Source: Branchiostoma lanceolatum (lineage: Eukaryota; Chordata; Leptocardii; Amphioxiformes; Branchiostomatidae). From it: DNA of 64,000 nucleotides. The notes below the pieces were generated by a model that saw nothing but the letters and a program-made list of their open reading frames with translations, did no database searches and was not told where the DNA came from. The translations under genes were made by a program, and so were the position numbers. Numbering within the stretch: the stretch's first letter is position 1; every line of letters starts with the position of its first letter. Shown piece by piece: positions 27,145-43,500 of this stretch. Location: positions 10,142,001-10,206,000 of the forward strand of contig NC_089731.1 of assembly GCF_035083965.1 (NCBI RefSeq), written 5' to 3'.

Positions 27145-30100
27145 ATGGCGTTCGCCATCAATGCCGTGGACTCCATCTTGAGCGACACTCTGTCGGCCCC
27201 AGGCAAGAGGAAGCCTTCTGCCACCGGACACAACATCGACACCGAGCTGCCGTTCGACAAGATGGTGAAGTGCGTCACTGTGGGCGTGCCTCTCTTTCTT
27301 ATGTCGCTGTACTTCGCCAAGGAATTTGCCACAGGTAAGGCTTTATGAACCGGTAATTCTAGGGTACGGGTCACATTGGTCGGACTGTTTGCTGGGAAAC
27401 GATATACAAAATTGTATATTAAGAAATATACACAAATTATTCTCAAGTTTATTTCTTTACGTTTTGTGTGTTTTGCTGCCTTTTGCATCACATGCCTTTC
27501 GCTTCAAAAACCTGCCCGGCCGTGCCCCGGTTTGGGAACGTGACCCTAGTATCACTTATCATATGAATTATGCATAGGGCCAACAGGGAATAAAATTCCC
27601 ACCGCTACCATCAGTGTAACGCAGAAAAGACTTGCTTGGTGTAGGATCCTTGAGAATGTCTCGGAACCAACTGATGAGAAGCATTTTATACCTCCTTGGT
27701 GTGCCTTAGCTTCTTTTTTTTTTCCTCGTGGATCAGCAAATTGCGGCAAGCATTCATGGCATACCATGCGCTTTGTAAATCACCAACATCTTCAGCTAGC
27801 TCAAAATTAATGACTGAAACTTTCTTCTCCCGACAGCCAGCTCGAACCACATATCGTGCTTCCCCCCGTTACATTTTGGCTGGGCACAGAGCGCCGTCAT
27901 CTCTGCGTACTGTTGGGGCGAACTACGCGACGCTAACGTCGTTGTTGGCACAGGTAATATCTTAGTTTCCGTATAGTAATTGGGTTATCTTCTTTCTACT
28001 GGTTCCAGAGGACTCAGTGATAGCATGCTTCCCACCTCAGGACTTTGGGTCGGCACATGGGAAGTACCTAAATGTCTACTGCTGGACAGAGTTGAAATTT
28101 TCTAGGATCGCGTCGGGCTGGGCTAATACCACAGGTAGGGCAATGCCACAGGTAGGGCGGCTGTGTCACATCTACGTAACCCGTAGCTATAGGTTATAAC
28201 TTCCCTTCTGAAATGTTTCAGATCTAGAGAAAACTACTTTTACCAGGTTTTGAAACCATTTTAATATCATGATGTTTGACTTGTGATCCAGAAGAACGTA
28301 AGCACGTAAAACACCTTTGTTTCAAAATTTCTCCTTGCTAGTTTTGAACCTGGGTCACCTACCATGAAAATTTAAATGCTTAAAAATGCGATGTCCCTAA
28401 CTAACCACTATTGCACTGGAATGCTTTTTGGTAATCTCCAAGCAGATCCACACGGGGCGCGAAAATCGTAAATGCTAGCCAGAGAAGGTCCAGTCAGCCA
28501 GAGAAGCTCCACCTTCGGGGCCGACTGGAGCTTCTCTGGCTGACTGGACCTTCTCTGGCTAGCATTTACGATTTTCGCGCCCCGTGTGGATCTGCTTGGA
28601 GATTAGCTTTTTGGCTCGATCGCTACATTTTCTGTACCCTTAATGGTTGCGCGCATGCGCGTGGATGTCTAAATCAAACCATTAAAAAGAAACACGGACG
28701 AGCTATAACTTCGTAATGTCTGAACACTATTAACTATTTCACTAAACTTGTGTTCATTCATCAACGTACTTTGCTTCATGTTCCATAGATGGAGAAAAGG
28801 TGATAACACAGCCGATGTCGCTCTTCCAACACAAGATCTTCCCCTACATCCTTCTGTGCATCGGAGCCATGATGTACCTGCCTGTTGTCTTCTGGAACGT
28901 TACGGCTGTACCTACTTTACAGGTACAGATGAGATGTAGTATATCTGTCGTGTCGTCCAAGAGTAAACAGAGGAAAATACAATGCCAGAGGTGTGATTCA
29001 AACGACGGGCATTTGAAACATAGCCCCTAAGCCTTACTTCAGTTTCCCTCAAAGATCCCCGACTAAGATCATTCACAGTAGCCTATACCCTCAGCAACGA
29101 TGACATTGGTTAATCTATCCCCCCCCCCCCCGTCCCCACCAGGCTGAGATGAGTGTGATCCTGACAGAATTTGACAACACGTTCAGCAGAGCTGTCCAGC
29201 TGGCGTGTGAGATCCTGGGCAAACGTGATCCAGGCGACCTGAGTATGACACGGACAGAGTTCGACTCAGAGATGGCGAAGGTAGGACGGACTTTACCTAG
29301 AACTCTTTTCCTTTTCAAATAGAGATCTTTCAAAAGTGGCGAAATATGGTGTTTCCCAATAAGATAAAAATTGGGTACGTAGCTTACTTTGCGCCTGTAG
29401 TATCAAGGACCTGCCAATATTCAGCATGGCGATTGAAGTGCATATTTTCGTTTCAATCTGTCCAGAACATGCATGCCAGATATAGTGCTAGTGATGATGT
29501 CTCAGTGGTACATGTATTTCAGTTAACCACTATTCTCATGTATGTCTTCCTTTGAACTGACGGTGCATGACATATGTATCTATTGTTCATCTGTAGGTGA
29601 AGACTGAGAAGCCGTACGCCTTCCTGTTGTTTGAGAACTACCTCCTGTGTAAGGTCAGGAAAAACCAGCTCATCAGGCTGTACCTCATCAGGCAGATCCT
29701 GGTGCTGCTGGGGATCGCTTGCACCATCGGTTGGTTTTCTTTTCTTATTTTGTCGAATAGGTACTGTGCACCAGACTCTCCTTTTTGTTTGTTTCATGGG
29801 GTCATGAGGTAAGGTTAAGACAAAATTGTAACACAGATACAGGTTACCTGATTGAAGTCCGAATAAATCTATAACATATAGTCCTTATAAATCCATGAAC
29901 ATGTATCCTTACATATACACGGTAATTCAAAAACACTAACCAAAAGCAAGTTTACGTACGGCGGAACTTTGGATGAACGTATTAGAAATCAATTACTGTG
30001 GCTAACTGTACCATGCATGGACGTTTAAAATGGAAAAACGGAAAAGAGCACTACTGATATTTCGGAAGGTTTTGACGCATCTCCAAGACACAATATGCAT

Positions 30101-30945
30101 GGGGCTGACACAAACTTGTGCATGACAGCAGCATCTATAGCTAGTTACTTTAAAAGGAATGTTAGTATTTTGTCTGTCTCTTAATCCTGAATCCTATATC
30201 AATTCCAGCGTATCTTTTGTTCTTCTACTTCGAGAACCTCCCAGACGAGTTTTCCTGCAACATCCGTTCTGGAGAGCTGCTGGTCATGGAGAACATCCCA
30301 AAAGCCGTCAACTGTAAACTACCAGGCGTCGCCATGTTCCGGATCGCATGCGTCATCAACGTCGCCTTCTACATTCTCATCGCTCTGCTCATCTTCGTCT
30401 ACATCATCATAAAATATGTAGGCAAGAAAAGGGACAACGTGAAGATCTTCCGCATGCTCCCGTTCGTGTGTGTGGAAAAGGACGCGCTGGTTCCCAAAAG
30501 CTGGTTTAGTGATATCAACCTCCTGTCGGTGTACCTGGCGAGTAACGTGACCGAAGTCAAGTCGTACTACCGCCTGTCCGAAATCAGATGTCTGAAACAC
30601 GCCATGGAGGACGACCAGGCGAAGGAAAACGAGGCCAAGCTGGAAGGAGTCATCACCGGTGACAAGACGTCCCTTGATGGCAAATTGGACAAACTTTTTA
30701 AGGAAGATGAAGAAGTCAGCCCTCAAGACGTGACTGTCGGAGATCTTGTCAACCTGATTGGAGAGGTGTCTTCAACGGCCACGGCAGTCTCTCTGCCTCG
30801 ATTTGGGTCCATTCTAAGACGTGGCCAAGCAGGGAGCGGACAAGCAGGGAGCGGACAAGCACGAAAGCGGGTGGGACAAGGGCAAGACAGCTTCAAGACA
30901 GGCACATCGCCAGAAGGGAAGATGCAAGATTCCGGGCCATTGTAG
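27145..30945 (+). CDS. Pannexin/innexin-family channel, copy B
   Basis: Exons: 27145-27334, then 2a 27837-27953 or 2b 28009-28134, 28789-28922, 29143-29280, 29597-29729, 30209-30945. The product is 482 residues with 2a or 485 with 2b. Same topology, cysteines and junction phases as copy A. Differences include MAFAINAVDS instead of MTFAINAVDA, FFYFENLPDEF instead of YFYFEDLPDEF, and a shorter GQAGS tail. All frames are open, so both copies look functional. The exon 5 donor is GTTGGT, weaker than GTGGGT in copy A. The neighbourhood (PPP1R35 immediately downstream, convergent) suggests this copy sits at the ancestral right-hand border. Confidence 0.9.
27837..28134 (+). other. Pannexin B alternative loop-1 exons 2a and 2b
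   Basis: 2a is 27837-27953 and 2b is 28009-28134, again 117 and 126 nt with a 55-nt intron (27954-28008). 2a begins ASSNHISCFPP; 2b contains ASGWANTT, keeping the sequon. A 17-bp tandem duplication just after 2b gives a second donor (GTAGGG at 28152) whose use would shift the frame. Confidence 0.88.
28432..28605. mobile_element. 174-bp near-perfect foldback element with 9-bp target duplication
   Basis: Two arms of about 80 bp are almost exact reverse complements (ends TAATCTCCAAGCAGATCC and GGATCTGCTTGGAGATTA) around a loop of about 14 bp. Flanked by GCTTTTTGG on both sides (28423-28431 and 28606-28614). Unit A has the empty site GGAATGCTTTTTGGCTCG near 19505. A 9-bp duplication points to a Mutator-like mobiliser. 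It lies in the pannexin B intron after exon 2b. Confidence 0.92.
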
Positions 30946-32333
30946 TCGTCGACTTTTCTGCTAATGATGGGAAACAATAGTTGCAACTATTAACTGCAAA
31001 ACACAACAGTGAAAACTGATAACAGCATTGATGCACAAGTAATAAACTGTAACAAAACATCACACAAAGAATCAGGAGCAACTAAGGCTAAATCAGGAAT
31101 AAAGCAAACCGCTAATATAATACATGTACAAGAATTTCCACAAAATCCCGTCATGCTATAATCATACTTTCAGGGCAATGGACTCAGACTAAAACAGCTC
31201 TATACTTTCAGGGATTGATTAGACTCAAGTGCATTACTATTTAGGCTAAGACCCATGCTCTATGCACACTGTTGTCTTTTTATGTTGTGTTGGTGTGAAA
31301 CATAAGAGCATGTATCAGTTTACAAATGCACAGAGACTTTTCCTTAAAGTAAGGCACACTGATAACTTATTTCCTGTCCTTTCCAGCTTCTCGTATTGTG
31401 AAAGATCTTCTTGGAAGTGATTTTTGGTGTAATATTTGACTATGCAAATGTTCCATTTCTTAATGTCATCAAAGTATGTAAAACTTTCTAATTATTGTAT
31501 TATGTTTCCTACTCATTCAGTGGTATCTTTATAAGTACTCTATATCATGCTTCTGTAGTTACACATATTACCTGATTTGAATTAGTATAACAATACTAGT
31601 AGTAATAGAAAGCAAGGGGAAATGTTAAAAATAAAATGCACTGAATCGTAGAAGTAAAAAATTATTTGTTTATGTTAACAACCTCCAAGATACTTTGATA
31701 CGAACTCCACTTAGCATACATGCTATCAGAGTACATGTTATATTGTACCTTATAACACACATTCACCATAATGCTGGACGGACTGCCAGTACATTATACA
31801 ACTGTATTCAATCATATGTGGCCACAGCATACTACCACCTCTGAAAATGTACATTTGTACTCTCAAAGTTGCTTCTTTTGATGTAAAATAAAGCAAACAG
31901 AAATAAATGTTCCAATCATGTACTCGCCTAATAAATGCACAGGCTGATGAATTGAAGGTAGATGGACCATTTATAAGTAGGTTCCCCATTAAGAAAATTG
32001 GATCCAGCAAACTTTACTCAGGCTGGGTTCTTAATCAAATTAATGTGGGAACAGGCAATTTCTGCCTGTCAGAAACAGTACCAACATCAATACATCTCTG
32101 TAACTGAGAAGTGATAAATAAAACTACAAGTTATACCACAGATTCAATTCTAGTAACAGTTTATAACTGTGACAGAAAAACACATAATATAAGTGGTATC
32201 ATATACTATATATGTACATGCCAGAAGATAGAAGTGAAAGATTAATTACTCATCTCATACCGTTTTTAGTTCATTTCATATCGGTGTATCGAACAAAATC
32301 ATAAAGAGGTAGAGCGAATCTGCCACAAAGACA
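30946..32333. other. 3' flank of pannexin B and unit-B-specific sequence
   Basis: The first about 630 bp match unit A's 3' flank. About 31581-32317 is absent from unit A, whose sequence jumps from CCTGAT to CGAATCTGCCACAAAG. It is either an insertion here or a deletion there; no element ends recognised. No gene seen. Confidence 0.55.
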
Positions 32334-34153
32334 TCAACCCTCCCACATCTGCATGTGCCTGTAGAGGTCAAAGGTCATGTGAGGGGGTGCGGTCTGCAGA
32401 CTGGCTGTGACAGGAGGGATGTGGGTGGTGCTGTAGTCAGCTGACTCAAACACAAGGTCGTCTGTGAAGAAGTCCATGATATCTGGCTCTTCTTGGACCT
32501 GAAAACAAATACCAGCATAGGCATGTATTGACAAGTACAGCAAGTTAAAAGACAAAAAGTAAATAAAACATAAACAACAAGTTTCACTTGTTTCTTTTTT
32601 TGCCAAATAATGAAAAATGGGGAGAAAGTTTAAACATTTATAAAGATGGTCTACCATTAATTTGATTAAAAGTTCTTATAAGTTATAACAGACTAGGCAG
32701 GACAACACATGTAGTACTTTTGATTAACCAAAACATAGAAATCATAATATACCTGAGGTTTCTCATGTCTGACATCTTTCACCATGGATAATTTTTCTTC
32801 CACTGCTGCTTCCAGTACCCTTTGTACTGGTACATCTAGACTCACCAGGCCTGGAGTGATGGTAAAATTAAAATATGCCTTTTGTAAGATGGACAAGTAC
32901 AACATATAATATCTCAAAACACACTGTTAATACTGTGCTGATGGCTTCCTCAACTGTGTCTTGTAGCAGGGCTGTTGATCACAATATACATGTATATTCA
33001 CAACAATATCAACTTCTATTCAGCACACATGCTAGAAAGCCTGTCCAATGAAAAGAGCAGTATTATATATGGGGACATTCCTACTGTAAAACATCAGTGA
33101 TCTTATTCTTATGATGATTGTCTCTATACTTCACAAACACAAACAAGACAGGCTCAACAAAGGAGCTCACCTCTATACTTCTGTTCAGCAGGTGCAACGT
33201 TTACCCCCTCCGCACTTTTCTCAGACACCTTTTCTTGCGCCTGTTCCGATGTCTTCAGCTTCTCCAGGGCAGCTGCTTTGGCATCAAATTCACCAAATTT
33301 CAATTTCTGAGGGCAGCAAGAAGGTATTTTGTACATAAAGATGTCTTTAAAAAATCAAGTTAAATGCAGTTACCTTTCTGTAAGTGTAAACTAATAGTAC
33401 ATTATCAACATACTTTACTTATGATTTTCACATAATCATACTATTCACAGGTTGGTTCTATAGATAACTTATGTGTATACTAGTAGATATATCAGATAAC
33501 ATATTGAGGAAAAAGCAAACCATGCACTAGTAATACAATGTATCTTAGATGCTCCAATTCAAACAAAAACTTACCTGAAGTTCCTTTCCCAATGCTAATG
33601 TAGTGTTGAACTCTGGTCTGGCCAGCACACATTCCTCTGGTGCATCTGTCCCTGTCACATATCTGTCCTGTACAGTTTTCCTGTGTCTGCTCACTTGTAC
33701 CTTTGGTTGAGCACTCTTTGTAACTCTGGTCCGGTGAAATGTCACCTCAGAGTCTTCTTCACTTTGATCTGACCCTTCACTAACACTATCAGTTACATCA
33801 AATCTGACCCTCCTCAGTCCTGGCATGTGTCTTTCTACTCTGGGTTCCTTGACAATGTAAGGATACGACTTTGGTCGTACTGATACAATGTCTTTCAACT
33901 TTATGTCTTTTTTCTCTGGTGTGACTAAAAGATCTGGATCTGCTAGGTTAATTTCAGGTTTTGGAATCGGAGCAGGGACATTGTGAGTAGGTATGATGTC
34001 TGCTTCTTGAACTTGAACTTTAGGTTCTGTCTGTGAGAGCAGGTGGTCCTTGGCCAGCTGGGAGACAATGCCGTGGTCCTTGGCTGATGGCAGTGGAGGT
34101 GGGAAGGACCGAGGGAGGTGCTCGTTACCATGGCAAACTATGTGTGATGCCAT
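32334..34153 (-). CDS. PPP1R35: Protein phosphatase 1 regulatory subunit 35
   Basis: Minus-strand exons: 34153-33575 (coding part), 33306-33171, 32850-32753, 32498-32334; 325 residues. The start ATG is the first in an exon that begins at 34183 behind a 5' UTR intron. The PP1-docking RVxF-type motif is visible as LRRVRFDVTDS. The C-terminal half matches the vertebrate family: LALGKELQ, FDAKAAALEKL, EKSAEGVNVAP, GLVSLDVPVQRVLEAAVEEK, then a tail ending MQMWEG like human LRRWEA. Known role: a centrosomal protein needed for centriole-to-centrosome conversion and elongation that also binds PP1. The N-terminal half is disordered and acidic. It shares its upstream region head-to-head with SDHB. Confidence 0.9.
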
Positions 34154-34700
34154 GCTGTACTGGTCACAATTGAATGCAAGCAGCTGTGTAACATTAGAAA
34201 AGGAAAAGAAATGACATATTTGTTATATTTGATTTAGAGAACGCATGTACTACTAGTATCACATAACAGCCCAATCTATTTTAATACCCGGAGCCAGAAA
34301 CATCTATTATGGGCATCACTGTGAAGGGGTGCGTGGAGAGCTAGTAAATACAAAATGGGGGAGGGGGTCGGTCTAGGGTGGGGGTCCCCTTATTATATTT
34401 CCTATAAGTATAAACAAGGTTTTATCTTGATAAAACCTCCTTGATAAAACATTTAAGTCACAGATTCACAAACTGCAGGACAAACGGTAGCAACAACATA
34501 GTCGATCAGAAAACCGACGAAACCTTGTGTTTACGGAAACGTCAAACTCGAAAAATATATATACACTTGTCCACAACGTTTACGTTTCAGTGACAACGAC
34601 AAAGACTGCGTGCAACGACACAACAAATCCCAAGAATCAGTAAACCTCGATTCACCAGATACATATAACTCTCTTTTTCCTTATGATAAGCCAAACTCAC

Positions 34701-35175
34701 CTACAAAGGCCACGACACTGAAGGTAACTCAGCCTAAACAGTGATAAAAGTCCGAATTTCTGAAATAATTTTGAACGCCCGCCATTTTGTTCTTCTCCCA
34801 AGAGGATGATGGGAATGTCAACCACAAGAAAATAAAAATCAGTGTAATTCTTCATAATTGATAACAAGACTGACGTTTTCCCTTTATTTTTAACAATTAC
34901 GCAATAATCATTAACCACATTTTTGTATTTGTTGCGAATACTTGTTACGAAAGATTACATATGAGGTCACAGTTTGACCTTACATCATCACTGACCTGTG
35001 TTAGGTAAGCTCTGCCTTGTGTAACACTCGCCCATAATTTTAGAGGTTTTTGCGTTCGTCCTCAGTGCAGAACAACGTCGAAGAGAAGCCAGTGCGTCCA
35101 TCTACAGCGGAGAAGAAGACTTAGCCGTCATAGTAATTGTGTTATTTGTTGAAGGTCAATCTAAAGCTTCACAAG
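34701..35175. promoter_or_regulatory. Divergent PPP1R35/SDHB promoter region
   Basis: A PPP1R35 5' UTR exon ends at 34701 (minus-strand donor GTGAG). CGCCCGCCATTTTG near 34777 is a reverse YY1-like site. SDHB starts translating at 35176, inside AAGATGGCGTCC, another YY1-like match. The two genes are head-to-head within about 450 bp. Confidence 0.5.
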
Positions 35176-39029
<3,854 letters not shown>

Positions 39030-40549
39030 GTTCATAAACATGCTATTAATATTAATGAAAATATTGGACATATGTACATTATAGTCTCCGCTAAGCTTTG
39101 CACAAAACGTTAAAGAACATCCTACATTGTATTTGATTGGGTGTGACTCAAATTATCAAAACAAAAGGGTAGAAAAATTTATTGTCTCAATGTAGTGACT
39201 GCTCAATGCTTATACAATATCTAGACTTACACAACAATCCAAACATGAAGTAATGACCTCGAAAGGGTCACTTTACAAGGTTGCATAACTAGCAATACCA
39301 TATGAAAATCTGGTGTCAATTTATGCATCAAAAGGACGGTTTTTACATCACGTATTACATAGTATTTATGTATGTGTTCAAGGTCACTTCATACAGAAAT
39401 AGATGGTTCTTCTTATATTCGGCCCCACCTACATATAAACACTGAGTGTTACATGTACATGCATGTATGAACCTAGTGTATGGAAGTACAGAAGCTATGA
39501 GGATATACTCCTGATGATGAAGATAAACTTCTTTCAGCCATCCATACAACAGCTTTGACTTAGCTACTTAGTGATTTTGAATGAAGTGGCTGTGAAAATT
39601 ATTACACCATACAGAAATCATATGTCCTGACTTCTGCAGCTACAACAATTCTGAGATGGAATAAATGACAGTTGCTGTTCTCGGTGAATTTTGTTTTGCT
39701 GTCTTCCTTCTTGTTACTGAGTGGAGGTAATGATGTAGCAGAAACCAAGATGAATGGATGTCCATTCAGAATTAGGATGCATTTAATTTTTCTCTTTACA
39801 TAAGTGAAGGGACCTTGTGTGTACTAGGGACTAGGGTGCTTCATGAAACAGCAAAAATGTTGTCTTTAGAATTTAATTGGCATGTACATGTACTCAAGTT
39901 TGGTAAACTTTTTTGCCTCAAGGATGAAACTCAAGAGGTCTCTTGAAAGAATTCCAACGTACAATTGTTCCTTCCTTCTGAAGAAGATTGGAAAAGAAAC
40001 AATTCAAAACTTACGTCACAAAACTGTTGTTCAAGTGTTTGTCATTTATTGTGCCTTTTCCAAGTTATCAATATACAAACATGCTAACATCAAGTGTTTT
40101 TGATAACATAGTTGCCGTCAACTAAATCAAAATACCGATATCGTTTGGATACGAAAAAACATCAAACAATCCATTTGTCTTTGTTAAATCAGCCTCTTCA
40201 GTTAAACTTTATTTCATGAGCAAATGTTGGGCATTTTCGTGTCACCTTTTCTTGAAACTGTCCCTAAACAAACTGGTACAAAGAAGTATTCTCACATTAC
40301 ATAAGTGCAGATACATAAATGCAACACTATTATGGCAGAAAGAGTTCTGGACATATCTTTATTACTCCTTCACATATTACCAAGAAATAACAAGCAATTA
40401 AATACATAGGCATTTTAAGTGCCGTTGGCTTGGACACAAATTGTATCAAATACTAGACCATGTTGTTTTTATTGCTGTAATCTAAACAGTCTAAGCACAG
40501 CACAGTTGTGATGTCTTCTTTAATTAAGTGACAGCATCTTGGAAGGTCC
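39030..40549. other. Convergent intergenic region between SDHB and C7orf25
   Basis: Contains the two 3' UTRs. A plus-strand AATAAA lies at 39660 (SDHB side). TTTATT at 40358 and 40208 gives minus-strand AATAAA signals for C7orf25. No coding frame is supported. Confidence 0.6.
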
Positions 40550-43500
40550 TTAATCGCCCTCTGGGTCCATCAGTGTTGCTGTTTTCTCTTTTTGCTCTGT
40601 CAGAGCTCTGGACTCATGTTCAAATACACTGAAGACAACACCCTGAAAAAGAGGTTAAATTTCACTTATTTTCAAACATTTTGTTATTTCAAATGAATTT
40701 AAACAAAACCAACATCAGGCAGTCCTGCTTAAATACTTATATTTTTAACCCTGCATCCTATGGCAGTAACCAGTACAATTTTGATGCAGACAGTGCACTT
40801 GGCATGGAGAAGATAAAATGTTCCTGGTGGGAGATTGTACATTCATGTATTGTTTAGTCCCAAGACTCCCAACACTCACCTGGTTAGCAGCAGCTCGGAC
40901 AAAAGAAGAGTTTGCAGTGACAGTCACAGCATGGAGGCTATCCCCAGTTCCAAATATCACCTGCAAATATCAAACAATTCAAGTTTATGAAATTTTCAAA
41001 CTGATTGTGTTCTAGTAACAATCATGGGTACAGCTCCTGGAATATAGACCAGAAAGATTCCATGCAAACACATTCCTAAACATTTACCTATTAACATTTA
41101 CTTGAACATGCACTTGGCAGGTCAAATGTCACTGACCTTTGCCCTCTCCTTGACCCGACCACTCAGCTCCAGCCTCTCTGCCCTGTCCGAGGGCTGGTCT
41201 GCCACGACCTTGACCTTTTGAAGAAGCTGTTTTGCCCTATCTTTTTCCTCCACCCCTCCCACTGTGGACAGGATGGCGTGGAAGTCCCGTACTGCTGATT
41301 CACAGGCGATTAGTTCTCTTCCTGTGGAAAGCAAACTCGTTGTTGTCAAAAGTACTTTTTTCGTTGACAACTGTCATTTGACTTTGTTTAAATGGCTCTC
41401 TTTTCATTGAACAGTTTATGGCTTTCTTATATCTTAATATTAAGATGAATTGTGAATTGCACTCTCTGCTTGGCAAAAATATCCTCCAAAATTGTACTTC
41501 AAGTCTGATATAAATTTCCAATACTTTATTTCATGTTTATGTATCTTGTCAATGTGTCTGATTTTTAAAAAACTTTTCTTACTGTTTCATATGTAACAGT
41601 ATAAAGTGTAATTTATGAGCTCCTTTTCTAACAAATGCTTCTCTCTAGCTTGTCATGCTAGTTCTACTTTGGCGCAAAGTCCCTGCAAGTTAGATGATAC
41701 CTTTTATATATTTGTTCAACTCTGGTAATAAAGGTCTCTCCCTCTCCCACTCTGCTTGTTGGTTCAAAATGGGTTCCTGAAATCTGAACCTGCTCCTTCC
41801 GTTTGTGAGTGCCGACACCATGGCCAGCAGTGTTGTTACATCTAAGTTCAAGCACTGACATTCAGTCCGCGGGGGTGGCATGGTGTGGAGCGGTCCAGAG
41901 GAGGAGGAGGATACAGAGGAGTGACAGCTGTTCTCTTCTTCATCATCATCATCACTATCATCTACTTCTGTAGTCTCCCCTTCAACTGCAATTATCTCTC
42001 CTTTTACTTGGACTCCTAGTTCAAGTAGTTTTTCTGTCAAAAAAAGAAACACAGGCATGATTTGTAAACATTGAAAATATAATAAATTGCACTCAATAGA
42101 TCTGCATGTGAATATTTCTTCTATTACTTCTATTTAAAAATGAACAGACTCTTCCCTGTAGTTTTAGTACATTAGGACATCTCACCTGTTATTGGCTGGG
42201 TTATCCCATTGAAGAATGAGAAGACGACCTGAGGGATAGAAAACTTGAGAGGATTGTCAGCAGCAGCTGCAATATAGTCCTCAGCCTGGTCTATTACACT
42301 CTTCTCCCCATACTGGCCCTCCCCTGGTAGAGAAGGAAAATAATCCAACATCATGCACATATACCGGTACGTATTCTTTAGTAAAGAGAATGGTAAACAT
42401 CAGTTGTGAAAGAAATGAGCATTGTTGAACAAGGGTTTGAATCTCAGCCAACTGCAGTTCTCACACCAATGATAAATGCATTCTATCATATGAAAATACA
42501 AAGCTTGGATGTTTTGTTGAGAAGAATGCCTTTTGATTCACAAAGGTATCCACCGTATGAGAAGCTCTAAGACTGCAGTAGGGCAGCTTTTAAGACACGG
42601 AATGACATTGTATTTGTAATCATTATTGTTACAATGCTAAACTTTATTAACTGTAAGCTGTTAACATGTATATATTTTAACTTCAATTCTTAGTTTAATA
42701 CAGTGAAATGCACAAGGCGAGTAGTACAGTCTCCTGGCTCCCAGGAATTGAACCCGGGCCGCCAGCTCACAAACCCAACGCACCTACACAAGACTAAAAG
42801 GTCTGTACCAGTTAGACTGGTCAGTAAGTGGCGCTTAAACCACACTGTTATAACGGACTTACCCAGCCAAATGACATGCATTGCCTGTGCCTTCCTGGCA
42901 ATGACCTTCACCCATGTCAGGCCGTGATTGGCTGCCACATCTACAGTCAGAGTCACCCTGTTCCCTGATTGGTCGGTGAAGTGGAATGGGTGGAGCAAGC
43001 TGCTGATGGCTGGGAGTGACTCTGCAGTGGTGATGATGGCGCGCAGGTGTGTCAGGTTAGAACTCCGCAGGTGGTTCTCCTTCAGCTCCATGGAGCTCTT
43101 CTGGAGCTATACAAACACAGGAAAGGATTCATGTGATGTGAATGCCCATGTACATTATGTCAAATTCCATTATAACATCTTGTCTTTGTCAGCAGGGCTT
43201 AAGCCCTTTGTAATAGCCACAGGCTAGTTGGGCAGCCCTGAATGTGAGTGCTGAACTAATAAATAAATAAATGTGATGTGAGGGGGTCCAAGACATTCCT
43301 CATAGGCTTATCACAGCCTTTTGTTCTGTATACTAGTATCTGAATCTGTATAGCCGGTATAACCATCCTTCGGGCACACCAGCTTTGCAGGCACACGGCG
43401 CAGCAGCAGCTGGTTGTATTACACTGAACGTCCGTTTTATGTCCTGTGACCAAGGAGGTTATTCTAACCTCCTTGCTATGACTAAATATATATTTGCCAA

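Larger units (their letters stand above)
24988..32637. repeat. Tandem segmental duplication, unit B (pannexin copy B)
   Basis: Second copy of the unit described at 15919-24698. Its right part runs directly into the complete PPP1R35 gene, so this unit keeps the ancestral neighbourhood on that side. Unit B alone contains the 174-bp foldback at 28432-28605, about 1.3 kb of private sequence at 25630-26965 and about 0.74 kb at 31581-32317. Confidence 0.85.
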
